Positions 1-7,549 of a DNA stretch of 16,424 bases are shown here, in pieces; the stretch's first letter is position 1; each line of letters starts with the position of its first letter. This DNA comes from JAJYSO01 sp964495935 (GTDB taxonomy: Bacteria; Bacteroidota; Bacteroidia; Flavobacteriales; Flavobacteriaceae). The notes under the pieces were generated by a model that was not told where the DNA came from, ran no database searches, and saw only the letters and a list, made by a program, of their open reading frames with translations. Location: positions 1 to 16,424 of the forward strand of contig CAZBXQ010000068.1 in assembly GCA_964495935.1 (NCBI GenBank), in the 5' to 3' direction. The position numbers and the translations under genes are program-made.

Positions 1-6
1 TCCTTG

Positions 7-23
7 CCTCGCCAACGGCGAGG
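7..23. repeat. Short perfect hairpin at the window edge
   Basis: A perfect 7-bp inverted repeat (CCTCGCC / GGCGAGG) with a 3-base AAC loop. No T-tract follows on either strand, so I do not call it a terminator. It directly precedes the CGGAATGACA motif that begins each following repeat unit, so it is probably a variant arm of the same REP-like family, cut by the window start. Confidence 0.5.
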
Positions 24-33
24 AATAATAACT

Positions 34-155
34 CGGAATGACATTCTTTCTATAACAATCTTTGATGTTTCCTGTCATCCAGAGCACAGCGAAGGATCTT
101 TTTTTCTCTTCTGAAACTACAAATGTAAGATTCCTCACTGCGTATCGGAATGACA
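34..155. repeat. REP-like palindromic repeat, copy 1
   Basis: The motif CGGAATGACATTC occurs at 34 and again at 146, giving a 112-bp tandem unit. Within it, the arm at 73-99 (TGTCATCC...GGATCT) is an imperfect inverted repeat of the arm at 128-155 (AGATTCC...GGAATGACA), so the unit can fold into a long hairpin with a loop of about 28 bases. Dispersed palindromes with ends of the form TGTCATCC / GGAATGACA are common between genes in Bacteroidota genomes; that family assignment is from memory. There is no coding potential. Confidence 0.65.
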
Positions 156-265
156 TTCTTTCTATAACAAACTTTGATGTTTCCTGTCATCCAGAGCGCA
201 GCGAAGGATCTCTTTCTTCGTTAAATCTACGGATATAAAGATTTCTCACGGTGTGTCGGAATCAA
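146..265. repeat. REP-like palindromic repeat, copy 2, right arm decayed
   Basis: This is the second copy of the same unit: CGGAATGACATTC at 146, left arm TGTCATCC...GGATCT at 185-211, right arm at about 238-265. Its first about 65 bases differ from copy 1 by only a few bases. The right arm ends CGGAATCA instead of CGGAATGACA, so pairing at the tip is lost. It marks the end of the repeat block; unrelated A+T-rich DNA follows. Confidence 0.6.
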
Positions 266-284
266 CTGTGCTTAAAAACAAATT

Positions 285-317
285 TTTGAAACATAATTTT
301 CGTCATAAATAATTTTG
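285..317 (+). promoter_or_regulatory. Bacteroidota-type promoter candidate upstream of the beta-galactosidase gene
   Basis: TTTG at 285-288 is followed after 21 bases by TAATTTTG at 310-317. This matches the Bacteroidota primary-sigma consensus (about -33 TTTG, -7 TAnnTTTG) in both boxes and in spacing. Transcription would begin at about 323-327 and leave an untranslated leader of about 340 nt before the ATG at 665. No other good match lies closer to that ATG. The weak 64-codon ORF at 351-545 inside this leader has no recognisable features. Confidence 0.5.
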
Positions 318-318
318 T

Positions 319-332
319 TTTTGTCGATGATA
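319..332 (+). repeat. 14-bp direct repeat, copy 1, at the predicted transcription start
   Basis: TTTTGTCGATGATA, repeated exactly at 559-572. This copy overlaps the end of the promoter candidate and the predicted start point. It could be a regulator binding site or the relic of a local duplication. The sequence shows the repeat; the role is inference. Confidence 0.45.
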
Positions 333-558
333 AATCACTCCACAAATTAGATGATAAGACCACTACCTATCCGAATGCAGTCAGGGATCAAACTCCCCAT
401 ATATATTCATAGGCTTTACAGTCGCTCTATAAAGTTAGCTCTTTTTTTGTTAGCGATTAGAAAACGCTATTTGGAATGCAGGTTAGAAAAGGAACCAAAA
501 TCAAATAGAAACATAAAGTTTTTCAGGCTCGATTTTGCCGAATAAATCGGATCCCGGC

Positions 559-572
559 TTTTGTCGATGATA
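559..572 (+). repeat. 14-bp direct repeat, copy 2
   Basis: Exact second copy of TTTTGTCGATGATA, 240 bp downstream of the first and 93 bp before the beta-galactosidase start. Unlike copy 1, it is not preceded by a TAnnTTTG box, so it is probably not a duplicated promoter. Confidence 0.45.
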
Positions 573-587
573 GATGTGTTTTTTAGT

Positions 588-597
588 GATAATTATC
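588..597. promoter_or_regulatory. Palindromic operator candidate
   Basis: GATAATTATC is a perfect 10-bp palindrome 67 bp before the beta-galactosidase ATG and just after the second 14-bp repeat. A dimeric regulator could bind here. In A+T-rich DNA a palindrome this short can arise by chance. Confidence 0.2.
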
Positions 598-664
598 TAT
601 TTTTAGGCCTTCGATGAATATCCTTGATTGGGTCTGTTTTTAATTATCCCGTAATTTCTTTATA

Positions 665-3600
665 ATGAAAACTTTGAATTCGTTTGGTGTCGTTTTTGGT
701 GTTCTTTTCCTGTTTGCAGGTTTTAACGGTAATGCTCAAGAGCCCTGGAGCAAGGAGCCTCCTTACTGGCAGAATATGAGCGTGGTTAAAGTGAATAAAG
801 AATATCCGCGAACGGAGTTTATGTCCTTTGATGGTCAAGAAAGTGCTTTGTCTAAAAAATTTGAAGAAAGTAAGTACTATAAGTCTCTTAACGGGACTTG
901 GAAATTTTATTTTGTCGATGCGTATAAGGATTTGCCGGAAAATGTGACAGATTCGGCTACTTCTACAGCCGATTGGAAAGATATCAAGGTGCCGGGAAAC
1001 TGGGAAATTCAGGGATTTGGCACGGCTATCTACGTAAACCATCCTTATGAATTTGTAGAGCGAGATCCTCAAACCCGGTTACCCAAAAAGCCCTGGCCTG
1101 AACTACCCGAAGATAATCCGGTGGGCGTATATCGCAGAACGATCGATGTTCCACAGGAATGGCTGGACAATCGGATGATCTTTTTACACATTGGAGGAGC
1201 AAAATCCGGAACCTATGTCTATATCAACGGCAAAGAAGTGGGGTATAGCGAAGATTCCAAGAACCCGGCAGAATTCCGGATTAACGACTATGTTCAACCC
1301 GGCGAGAATCAACTGGCTATTAAAATATATCGATGGAGTACGGGTTCCTATCTGGAATCCCAGGATTTTTGGAGGATCAGCGGGATTGAACGCGATGTCT
1401 ATCTCTGGTCTCAGCCTTTGGTCTCTCTACGGGATTTTCGCATAAAGTCAACGTTGGATAAGAATTATAAAGATGGAGTTTTCGGCTTGGAAATGACGCT
1501 GGCCAATTATGGGATAGGCGATTTGAAGGAGGATAACAATTATCATCCCATCCCGTATGCCAAGGCTCATTTAAAATATGAATTGCTGGATAAGGAGGGG
1601 GAAGTGGTGGCCTCCGGTCAGGGGGAAGTGAGCATTAAAGGTAGAGGAGAGCAATATTATGATTTCCCTTCGGTCAAAATCCCTGCCGTAAAGCCTTGGA
1701 GTGCCGAGAACCCCAACTTATACCGGCTGGTGATGACGATTGAAGACAAGGATAAGGGCTATAAAGAAGTAGTTCCTTATAAAGTTGGATTCAGGAAAAT
1801 TGAAATTAAGGAGGTAGCTTCTGGAGATCGAAAAGACCGATTGCTGTTGATTAACGGGGAACCCATCAAGTTAAAAGGAGTAAATACTCATGAACACAAT
1901 CCCAAAACCGGGCACTATGTTCCCGAAGATTTAATTCGGAAGGATTTTACATTGATGAAGAGGAATAACATCAATACGGTTCGTTTGGCTCATTATCCAC
2001 AGTCCCGACAGTTCTATGAGTTGGCGAGCGAGATGGGTTTATATGTGTATGACGAAGCCAATATTGAGAGCCATGGGATGTATTATGGTAAAGCCTCTCT
2101 GGCCAAACATGAGGAATGGCAGAATGCCCATTTGGATCGGACCATAAATATGTTTGAGCGGAATAAGAACCATCCTTCCGTGACGTTTTGGTCATTGGGG
2201 AATGAGGCCGGTGATGGGGCCAATTTTGATGCCACCTATCGATGGGTGAAAGGGATGGAAAAAGGGTTGCTGGATCGCCCGGTGAATTATGAACGAGCCA
2301 TTTGGGGATTTCACTCCGATATGTATGTACCACAATATCCCAGTGCAGCCTGGCTGGAGAGCATCGGTAAGAAAGGATCCGATCGCCCGGTGGTTCCTTC
2401 AGAATACTCCCATGCGATGGGGAACTCCAATGGGAATTTGGGGTTACAGTGGAAAGCTATCTATAAATATCCCAATCTTCAGGGCGGATACATCTGGGAT
2501 TGGGTCGATCAGGGAATCGAGGAAACCGATGAAAAGGGAAGAAAGTACTGGGCTTATGGAGGGGATTACGGCAAGGATATGGCCAGTGACGGGAATTTCC
2601 TGATTAACGGAATTGTCAGCCCCGATCGAAACCCACATCCGGCGATGGCTGAGGTGAAATACGTCCATCAGTATTTCGGATTCAGCAAGGAAAAGGATCA
2701 ATACGTTGTCAAAAATCGCTTCCATTTTACGAATTCGGATAATTATATATTGAAATACAGTATTTTGGAGAATGGTGAATCTCTCGTCGAAAAAGAAATT
2801 CCGATGAAACTTGCACCTCAGGAAGAAATGAAAATCGATATCCCTCTGGAGGATATTTCCCTTAAAAAAGATCGGGAGTATTTTGTCAATTTTGATGTTT
2901 ATACCCGTCGTCAAGTGGGTGTGATTCCTGCGAATTTTAATGTGGCGCATGATCAATTTAAGTTGCGAAAAGTTGAAGATAAACCGGCTTATACCGGGAC
3001 AGCTTCCGGGAAGATAAAAATTAACGAGAACGATAATTTTGTAAAAATTACAGTGGGTCGGGCAAAGCTTGAATTCGATAAAAACCGAGCTATCATTACG
3101 TCCTACAAGGTGCGGGGGAAGGAATACTTTGCCGATGGTTTTGGTATTCAACCCAATTTTTGGAGGGCTCCCACCGATAATGATTATGGAAACGGCATGC
3201 CCCGGCAATTGCAGATTTGGAAAAAAGCCGGCAAAGACTTTACGGTAACCGATATTTCCACCGCCGATAAAGGTGACCATGCCGGTTTAAAAGTAACCTA
3301 TTTATTGCCGGCCGGGAATCTGTATATTATCAGCTATAAGATTTATGGTGATGGTGTGTTAAAGACTGATATTGAATTTACTTCGACATCTATGAAAGCC
3401 GAGGAAATTGAGGTTTCTGAGGCTACGCAGATGGCCACTTTCTCGCCCGAGATGGAAGAAGCTCGTAAGGAATCTGCCAAGTTAGAGGTACCGCGAATCG
3501 GAATTCGCTTTCGGATACCAAAATCGATGAATCAGGTAGAATATTATGGGAAGGGTCCGGGGGCGAATTATATCGACCGGCACTCGGCGGCGCGTGTGGG

Positions 3601-4087
3601 GATTTATAAAACGACGGCCGAGGAGATGTATTTCCCGTATGTATTTCCTCAGGAAAATGGGCATCGCACGGCAACCCGCTGGCTGAGTTTAACTGATTCT
3701 CGCGATCGCGGGCTTTTGATTGTGGCCGATAGCCTCGTGGGCTTTAATGCACTGCGCAATGCGATTGAAGATTTTGATTCGGAAGAACATACCGACCGGC
3801 CGTATCAGTTCAATAATTTTAGTTCGGAAATGCGAGCCGCAAATTCGGATGAAAAGGCCAGGAATAAACTTCCCCGACAAACTCATATCAATGATATTAC
3901 TCCACGGGATTTTGTGGAGGTGTCGATCGATATGAAACAACGCGGACTTGCGGGCTATAACAGCTGGGGAGATCGCCCGTTACCGCAATATACGATTCCC
4001 TCTGACCGCCGTTACAAATGGGGTTTTAGCCTTGTTCCGGTTAATAACGAAAAGGAGAAAAGAAAGAAGGCAAATCTGAAGTATTGA
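665..4087 (+). CDS. lacZ: Beta-galactosidase, LacZ-type, glycoside hydrolase family 2, exported
   Basis: Hydrolyses terminal non-reducing beta-D-galactose residues. The 1,140-residue product has a signal peptide (Lys2, hydrophobic run at about 8-20, likely cleavage after Ala24), so it should act in the periplasm or at the surface, unlike cytoplasmic E. coli LacZ. Domains: GH2 sugar-binding at about 50-250, including WRISGIERDV at 236-245; GH2 Ig-like to about 380; catalytic TIM barrel at about 385-680; LacZ domain 4 at about 690-795; beta-galactosidase small-chain domain at about 810-1125 with NFWRAPTDND at 831-840. The acid/base is Glu514 in SLGNEAG and the nucleophile Glu580 in PSEYSHAMGN. 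Glu410 (NTHEH) fits the Mg ligand, and Trp611 (IWDWVDQG) and Trp1101 (YNSWG) fit substrate-site positions. The small-chain domain argues for LacZ over beta-glucuronidase or mannosidase. The start gives a full signal peptide and has no Shine-Dalgarno, as usual here. The natural substrate is not readable, and no SusC/SusD pair is present. Confidence 0.95.
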   Translation: MKTLNSFGVVFGVLFLFAGFNGNAQEPWSKEPPYWQNMSVVKVNKEYPRTEFMSFDGQESALSKKFEESKYYKSLNGTWKFYFVDAYKDLPENVTDSATSTADWKDIKVPGNWEIQGFGTAIYVNHPYEFVERDPQTRLPKKPWPELPEDNPVGVYRRTIDVPQEWLDNRMIFLHIGGAKSGTYVYINGKEVGYSEDSKNPAEFRINDYVQPGENQLAIKIYRWSTGSYLESQDFWRISGIERDVYLWSQPLVSLRDFRIKSTLDKNYKDGVFGLEMTLANYGIGDLKEDNNYHPIPYAKAHLKYELLDKEGEVVASGQGEVSIKGRGEQYYDFPSVKIPAVKPWSAENPNLYRLVMTIEDKDKGYKEVVPYKVGFRKIEIKEVASGDRKDRLLLINGEPIKLKGVNTHEHNPKTGHYVPEDLIRKDFTLMKRNNINTVRLAHYPQSRQFYELASEMGLYVYDEANIESHGMYYGKASLAKHEEWQNAHLDRTINMFERNKNHPSVTFWSLGNEAGDGANFDATYRWVKGMEKGLLDRPVNYERAIWGFHSDMYVPQYPSAAWLESIGKKGSDRPVVPSEYSHAMGNSNGNLGLQWKAIYKYPNLQGGYIWDWVDQGIEETDEKGRKYWAYGGDYGKDMASDGNFLINGIVSPDRNPHPAMAEVKYVHQYFGFSKEKDQYVVKNRFHFTNSDNYILKYSILENGESLVEKEIPMKLAPQEEMKIDIPLEDISLKKDREYFVNFDVYTRRQVGVIPANFNVAHDQFKLRKVEDKPAYTGTASGKIKINENDNFVKITVGRAKLEFDKNRAIITSYKVRGKEYFADGFGIQPNFWRAPTDNDYGNGMPRQLQIWKKAGKDFTVTDISTADKGDHAGLKVTYLLPAGNLYIISYKIYGDGVLKTDIEFTSTSMKAEEIEVSEATQMATFSPEMEEARKESAKLEVPRIGIRFRIPKSMNQVEYYGKGPGANYIDRHSAARVGIYKTTAEEMYFPYVFPQENGHRTATRWLSLTDSRDRGLLIVADSLVGFNALRNAIEDFDSEEHTDRPYQFNNFSSEMRAANSDEKARNKLPRQTHINDITPRDFVEVSIDMKQRGLAGYNSWGDRPLPQYTIPSDRRYKWGFSLVPVNNEKEKRKKANLKY

Positions 4088-4158
4088 GGAAGAGAAATGG
4101 GAATTATTCCCGTGAGAATTGGTAAAATGCGATAGGATAATAATCCCTAAATAGGAAA

Positions 4159-4177
4159 ATCAAGAGGAGGGCTTGAT
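4159..4177. other. Small hairpin in the lacZ-pgi gap
   Basis: ATCAAG / CTTGAT, a 6-bp stem with a 7-base loop, lies in the 169-bp gap between the two enzyme genes. It has no following T-run, so it is not a convincing intrinsic terminator. I see no perfect TAnnTTTG box before pgi; TAAATTTT at about 4227-4234 is a one-mismatch match. Whether pgi is co-transcribed with the upstream gene cannot be decided from sequence. Confidence 0.25.
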
Positions 4178-4256
4178 CCTGACTTCATTCGGTCGGAGAA
4201 GAACAAAAACGAACTGAAAACATATTAAATTTTTAATCTTTTAATTGAATTCAAAA

Positions 4257-5942
4257 ATGTTTCCAAAGATAAACCCGACAGAAACTTCGGCCTGGCAGGA
4301 GTTGTATCAGCATCAGATTAAAATAAAAGATGTGCAAATGAAAGATCTGTTTGCACAGGATCCGGGTCGGGCAGAAAAGATGTCCCTTCGGTTGAAGGAC
4401 GTGTTTTTTGATTATTCCAAGAATATCATAACTACGGAAACCCTTAAAAAGCTGTTTAGACTTGCCGAGGAATGTAAAGTCGAGATTGCGCGGAAGGCCA
4501 TGTTTACAGGGGAAAGAATTAATGAAACTGAAAACCGATCCGTTTTACATACGGCCCTTCGTAGTTTTTCTGAGCAACCGCTTCAAGTCGATGGAAAAGA
4601 TGTGATGCCCGAGATACGGAAAGCCCGTCAGAAGATGAGGATATTTTGTGAGAAAGTACACAATGGAGAATGGAGGGGATATACCGGTAAAAGGATTAAA
4701 AATATAGTCAATATTGGAATTGGCGGAAGTGATTTGGGACCGGTAATGGTTACAGAAGCGTTAAGGCCGTATTGGAAAAAAGGAATTCAAGCCTATTTTG
4801 TTTCTAACGTGGACGGTTCTGATATTACAGAGGTCCTTCGCCGGTTAGATCCGGAAGAAACACTTTTTACCATTGCTTCCAAAACCTTTACTACTCAGGA
4901 GACGATGGCCAATGCCCATACTGCACGAGATTGGTTTTTAAAGAAATCGGGAGATGAAAAACAGGTGGCTAAGCATTTTGTGGCACTTTCAACCCATAAA
5001 GAAGGAGTCGAAGATTTTGGGATTGCCCCGGAAAATAGGTTTGTTTTTTGGGATTGGGTCGGAGGTCGTTATAGCCTGTGGAGTAGTATCGGGCTTTCGG
5101 TGGCCTTGACTATTGGCTATGATAATTTTGAGCGATTGCTCCGGGGTGCCGAGGCTGCCGATCGGCATTTTAAAACGGCCGAATTGGAAAAAAATATACC
5201 GGTGATTATGGCGTTAATCGGAATTTGGTACACCAATTTCTTCGGAGCAGAGACGGAGGCTATATTGCCTTACGATCAATATATGCACCGATTTGCAGCT
5301 TATTTTCAACAAGGAAATATGGAAAGCAACGGGAAAAACATTGATCGAAACGGAGTTCCCGTTACCTATTCTACAGGTCCTATTGTATGGGGAGAGCCCG
5401 GTACTAATGGGCAGCATTCGTTTTATCAGCTTATTCATCAGGGGCGGCATTTAATTCCCTGTGATTTTATTGCGCCGGCAGTGAGCCATAATCCTGTGGG
5501 CGATCATCATCCTATTTTACTTTCCAATTTCTTTGCGCAGACTGAAGCTCTTATGAATGGAAAAGAAGCTTCACAAGCCCGAGTCGAACTCCAAGAAGAA
5601 GGAGTCGAAGATTCGAAAATAGAAGCGTTGCTTCCGTTTAAGGTTTTTGAGGGTAATAAACCTACGAACTCATTTTTATTGAAAGCAGTAACGCCTTTTA
5701 ATCTTGGAATGCTTACCGCCTTTTATGAACATAAGATATTCGTTCAGGGAGTGATCTGGAATATTTTTAGTTTTGATCAATGGGGAGTAGAATTAGGTAA
5801 ACAACTGGCCAAGCAAGTCTTGCCCGAATTGCAGAATGACGAAGAAGTTACTTCTCACGATTCCTCAACAAACCGGCTGATCAATACCTACAAGAAATGG
5901 CGGGGAGAGAATTACGAACGGCCTGAAAATACCTGGAAGTAG
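4257..5942 (+). CDS. pgi: Glucose-6-phosphate isomerase
   Basis: Cytoplasmic enzyme that interconverts glucose-6-phosphate and fructose-6-phosphate in glycolysis and gluconeogenesis. I chose the ATG at 4257 (561 residues, beginning MFPKINPTE) over the upstream in-frame TTG at 4245, because the N-terminus then lines up with usual Pgi starts. The sugar-phosphate site is visible as NIGIGGSDLGP at about 152-162 and SKTFTTQET at about 208-216. Signature motifs are WVGGRYSLWS at 267-276 and FDQWGVELGK at 506-515. Catalytic residues are Glu356 (NMESNG), His387 (NGQHSF) and Lys515, each shifted by one from E. coli Glu355, His386 and Lys514, so the enzyme should be active. There is no signal peptide. 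It lies 169 bp after the beta-galactosidase gene on the same strand. No intrinsic terminator directly follows the stop; the palindromic element at 6070-6207 is the first strong structure downstream. Confidence 0.97.
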   Translation: MFPKINPTETSAWQELYQHQIKIKDVQMKDLFAQDPGRAEKMSLRLKDVFFDYSKNIITTETLKKLFRLAEECKVEIARKAMFTGERINETENRSVLHTALRSFSEQPLQVDGKDVMPEIRKARQKMRIFCEKVHNGEWRGYTGKRIKNIVNIGIGGSDLGPVMVTEALRPYWKKGIQAYFVSNVDGSDITEVLRRLDPEETLFTIASKTFTTQETMANAHTARDWFLKKSGDEKQVAKHFVALSTHKEGVEDFGIAPENRFVFWDWVGGRYSLWSSIGLSVALTIGYDNFERLLRGAEAADRHFKTAELEKNIPVIMALIGIWYTNFFGAETEAILPYDQYMHRFAAYFQQGNMESNGKNIDRNGVPVTYSTGPIVWGEPGTNGQHSFYQLIHQGRHLIPCDFIAPAVSHNPVGDHHPILLSNFFAQTEALMNGKEASQARVELQEEGVEDSKIEALLPFKVFEGNKPTNSFLLKAVTPFNLGMLTAFYEHKIFVQGVIWNIFSFDQWGVELGKQLAKQVLPELQNDEEVTSHDSSTNRLINTYKKWRGENYERPENTWK

Positions 5943-6069
5943 AATAATTAATTGAGGTTTCGGAGACGTTCTAAGGTGTCAAATTCAACATGGTTTATGG
6001 GAGTCAACTTCCATGATATGGATTTTTAGTAGGTTACAAAAACAGTAAATGGATTCAATTCATCAGAAA
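5943..6069. other. Short spacer after pgi
   Basis: No ORF, repeat or clear signal is visible between the pgi stop and the palindromic element. Confidence 0.6.
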
Positions 6070-6207
6070 CACCCCGCCTACGGCACCCCTCTTTAAAAAG
6101 AAGGGGATGGATTTGAGGTTCAATAAATTTAGTTAAAGTTTTGAAGGATTAAAAAAGAAAGCGAGCTTAATTCCTCTCTGGTAGAGGGGAGTCCGCAGGG
6201 CGGGGCG
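6070..6207. repeat. Palindromic intergenic repeat, MITE/REP-like
   Basis: The left arm begins CACCCCGCCTACGGCACCCC at 6070; the right arm ends GTCCGCAGGGCGGGGCG at 6207 and is its imperfect inverted copy. Each arm also carries its own small hairpin: CCCCT...AGGGG at about 6087-6107 and CCTCT/AGAGG at about 6174-6188. About 65 bp of A+T-rich DNA separates the arms. Similar CCCCGCC...GGCGGGG palindromes are dispersed in many Bacteroidota genomes (recalled, not searched). It carries no transposase, so it would be a non-autonomous element. Placed after pgi, its hairpins could also help end transcription. Confidence 0.6.
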
Positions 6208-6232
6208 TCGATTTCGGAACCATAAGCATACA

Positions 6233-6265
6233 TTGATGCTTGAAGTATTAACTCCGAAACTTTTG
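6233..6265 (+). promoter_or_regulatory. Weak promoter candidate for the small RNA
   Basis: TTG at 6233-6235, then 22 bases, then AACTTTTG at 6258-6265, one mismatch from TAnnTTTG. It would start transcription at about 6271-6275, giving an RNA of about 200 nt that ends at the terminator at 6470. The match is imperfect, and the element lies right beside the palindromic repeat. Confidence 0.25.
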
Positions 6266-6296
6266 TAATTAATTGAGTTTTTTTTGAGATTCTTGT

Positions 6297-6471
6297 CATA
6301 AGTAGATCATTTAAACGTATGAGATTACGACAAAACCCACCGCGAAGTGGACTGGTATGGGTTGCCTATTTATTACAGGGTTGCAGCCTATTTTAGAACG
6401 TTTAAACGACCCTCTCTGTAAATGATTTTGTAATCCTTATGGGGCCTCGGGAGAGGTCCTTTTGTTTTTTT
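6297..6471 (+). ncRNA. Candidate structured small RNA of unknown class
   Basis: No ORF lies here, but the two ends pair in nested order: CATAAG 6297-6302 with CTTATG 6436-6441, ATCATTT 6306-6312 with AAATGAT 6420-6426, and AAACGT 6313-6318 with ACGTTT 6398-6403. This makes a long interrupted stem, with a 16-base bulge at 6404-6419 on the 3' side. Inside are a hairpin CCAC/GTGG (6337-6350), a competing pairing AACCCA/TGGGTT (6334-6339 with 6358-6363), and two copies of GGGTTGC. The last stem touches an intrinsic terminator at 6442-6470. Size (about 175-200 nt) and rod shape recall 6S RNA, but I cannot recognise a family. It is not tmRNA, RNase P or SRP RNA by their conserved cores. Function is unknown. 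Confidence 0.45.
6442..6470 (+). terminator. Intrinsic (Rho-independent) terminator
   Basis: GGGCCTC at 6442-6448 pairs with GAGGTCC at 6453-6459 (7 bp, one G-U) across a GGGA tetraloop, followed at once by TTTTGTTTTTT. This is a strong canonical terminator on the + strand. The nearest upstream protein gene ends about 500 bp earlier, so it more likely ends the candidate small RNA than the pgi transcript. Confidence 0.8.
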
Positions 6472-6780
6472 AATAATAACCCCGTTCCTTCTTCAATTGA
6501 GGCTCTATCATTGTATAAAAAGTGTCTCTTTTATCCCGAGTTTAATATCAAAAAACTGAGTTACTGCCTCAAACGGATTCGGTGATTTTTTATTTATAAA
6601 TCGAATGGGTTATCAGGTAGACTGTAAGCATAGCGTTACTATAAACAGATCGGGAATGCAGCTTATGCCTTTGGAAAAAAGAACTCTTTTTAGCGGTTGA
6701 CTCAAGCCAAACTGCAATGGATATAAGTGACGAATATCCTGAAATTGGAGGTGAATACCGAAGGTTATCTTTTACGGTTC
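6472..6780. other. Non-coding spacer, nothing recognised
   Basis: Between the terminator and the hairpin array there is no ORF of note and no recognisable RNA or repeat. Base composition is moderate, unlike the A+T-rich tract further downstream. Confidence 0.5.
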
Positions 6781-6894
6781 GCTTAAGCTGATGAATGATT
6801 CCGAGTCTAAATTTACCTCTTGCCGTCTGCTTAAGCCGGTGATTATTCCAAATATAAAAGATTATTATCCCTTGCCGTCTGCATAAGCTGACGG
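6781..6894. repeat. Three degenerate tandem repeats centred on GCTTAAGC
   Basis: GCTTAAGC occurs at 6781-6788 and 6829-6836, and GCATAAGC at 6881-6888, with spacings of 48 and 52 bp. The last two copies share a TTGCCGTCTGC lead-in, and the first two share a trailing TGATTATTCC-like stretch (6789-6802 and 6837-6849). The third copy folds into a clean hairpin, CCGTC-T-GC / GC-T-GACGG (6875-6894). This could be a regulator array or decayed repeat DNA; no coding signal is present. Confidence 0.4.
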
Positions 6895-7029
6895 AAGAGA
6901 GGGGGATAAAAATCGGGCTTTAGATAATGAAAAACAAAGTCATTGTAGATCGAAGAAATAATCAGTAGAGGGTATCTATTTAAACCTTTAATTGCTCTTT
7001 TTCTAAACTTTAAAACTACAGTTATCAAC

Positions 7030-7549
7030 TACCTATCGATCTTCAAAATACGGATTCTTAATTTTTATAATCTGATAAAATTAGGATTTAAATTTAATAT
7101 TTAACATAATATATGAATTTATTAAAAAATTATATCAATTTCATTGAATTTAAATTAAAGATAAAAAGATCTAAATATATTAAATTTAGATAAAATATCT
7201 ATTGGAAAATAAAATTTTTGCCATGTTTTTATTTCTGTATTTTTCTTTATACTGTTATTTAATAATTATTATATTATATAAATAATTGATAATTAATATA
7301 TAATGATTATAATATTTAAATAATATAGCTGATTTGAATGGAGTTTATATATCGGCTAAAAATGTCACTTATTGTATTTATAGATTTTTTTACTAAAAAA
7401 TTATGATATATAGAAATATATAATTATATTTGGGGACGACTATTTTATGTTAAAGAATTAAATTCTTGTTTAATATTTATGTTTTTCACTTGAATTATGA
7501 ATTTATTTTCAGTGTCTTTTTTAGCAAGAAGCTATTATAATTCCGGAAT
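7030..7549. other. Extremely A+T-rich intergenic tract
   Basis: By eye many 60-base stretches contain only 2 to 7 G or C, far below the flanking genes. It is full of TAAT/ATTA and poly-A/T runs, with a hairpin ATCTAAAT/ATTTAGAT at 7169-7191. There is no plausible ORF on either strand. Such tracts upstream of large surface-protein genes can be promoter and regulatory DNA, often bound by nucleoid proteins; it could also be a trace of horizontal transfer. The A+T bias continues into the first few hundred bases of the next gene. Confidence 0.7.
7401..7432 (+). promoter_or_regulatory. Promoter candidate for the giant repeat-protein gene
   Basis: TATATTTG at 7425-7432 is an exact TAnnTTTG box. TTA at 7401-7403, 21 bases upstream, is a two-of-three match to the -33 TTG. 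Transcription would start near 7440, leaving a leader of about 420 nt before the ATG at 7861. A+T-rich DNA raises the chance of a false match. Confidence 0.35.

Noticed and set aside
351..545. A 64-codon + strand ORF upstream of lacZ
   Set aside because: It has a biased basic composition, no family resemblance and no ribosome binding site, and lies in a region better explained as leader.
2444..3280. A 278-codon minus-strand ORF inside the beta-galactosidase gene
   Set aside because: The + strand encodes conserved GH2 motifs throughout, and the antisense peptide has no recognisable domain.
4088..4110. GGGAATTATTCCC after the beta-galactosidase stop as a terminator
   Set aside because: The stem can only be about 4 bp once a loop is allowed, and no T-run follows.
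4245..4256. TTG at 4245 as the pgi start
   Set aside because: It adds only four residues, and the ATG at 4257 gives the usual Pgi N-terminus and the expected catalytic numbering.
665..5942. A sugar-utilisation operon of lacZ and pgi
   Set aside because: The 169-bp gap with no shared signals, and the housekeeping nature of pgi, make a dedicated operon unproven; the adjacency may be accidental.
6843..7028. A 61-codon minus-strand ORF near the hairpin array
   Set aside because: It overlaps the degenerate repeats and A+T-rich DNA, and the peptide shows no domain or start signal.
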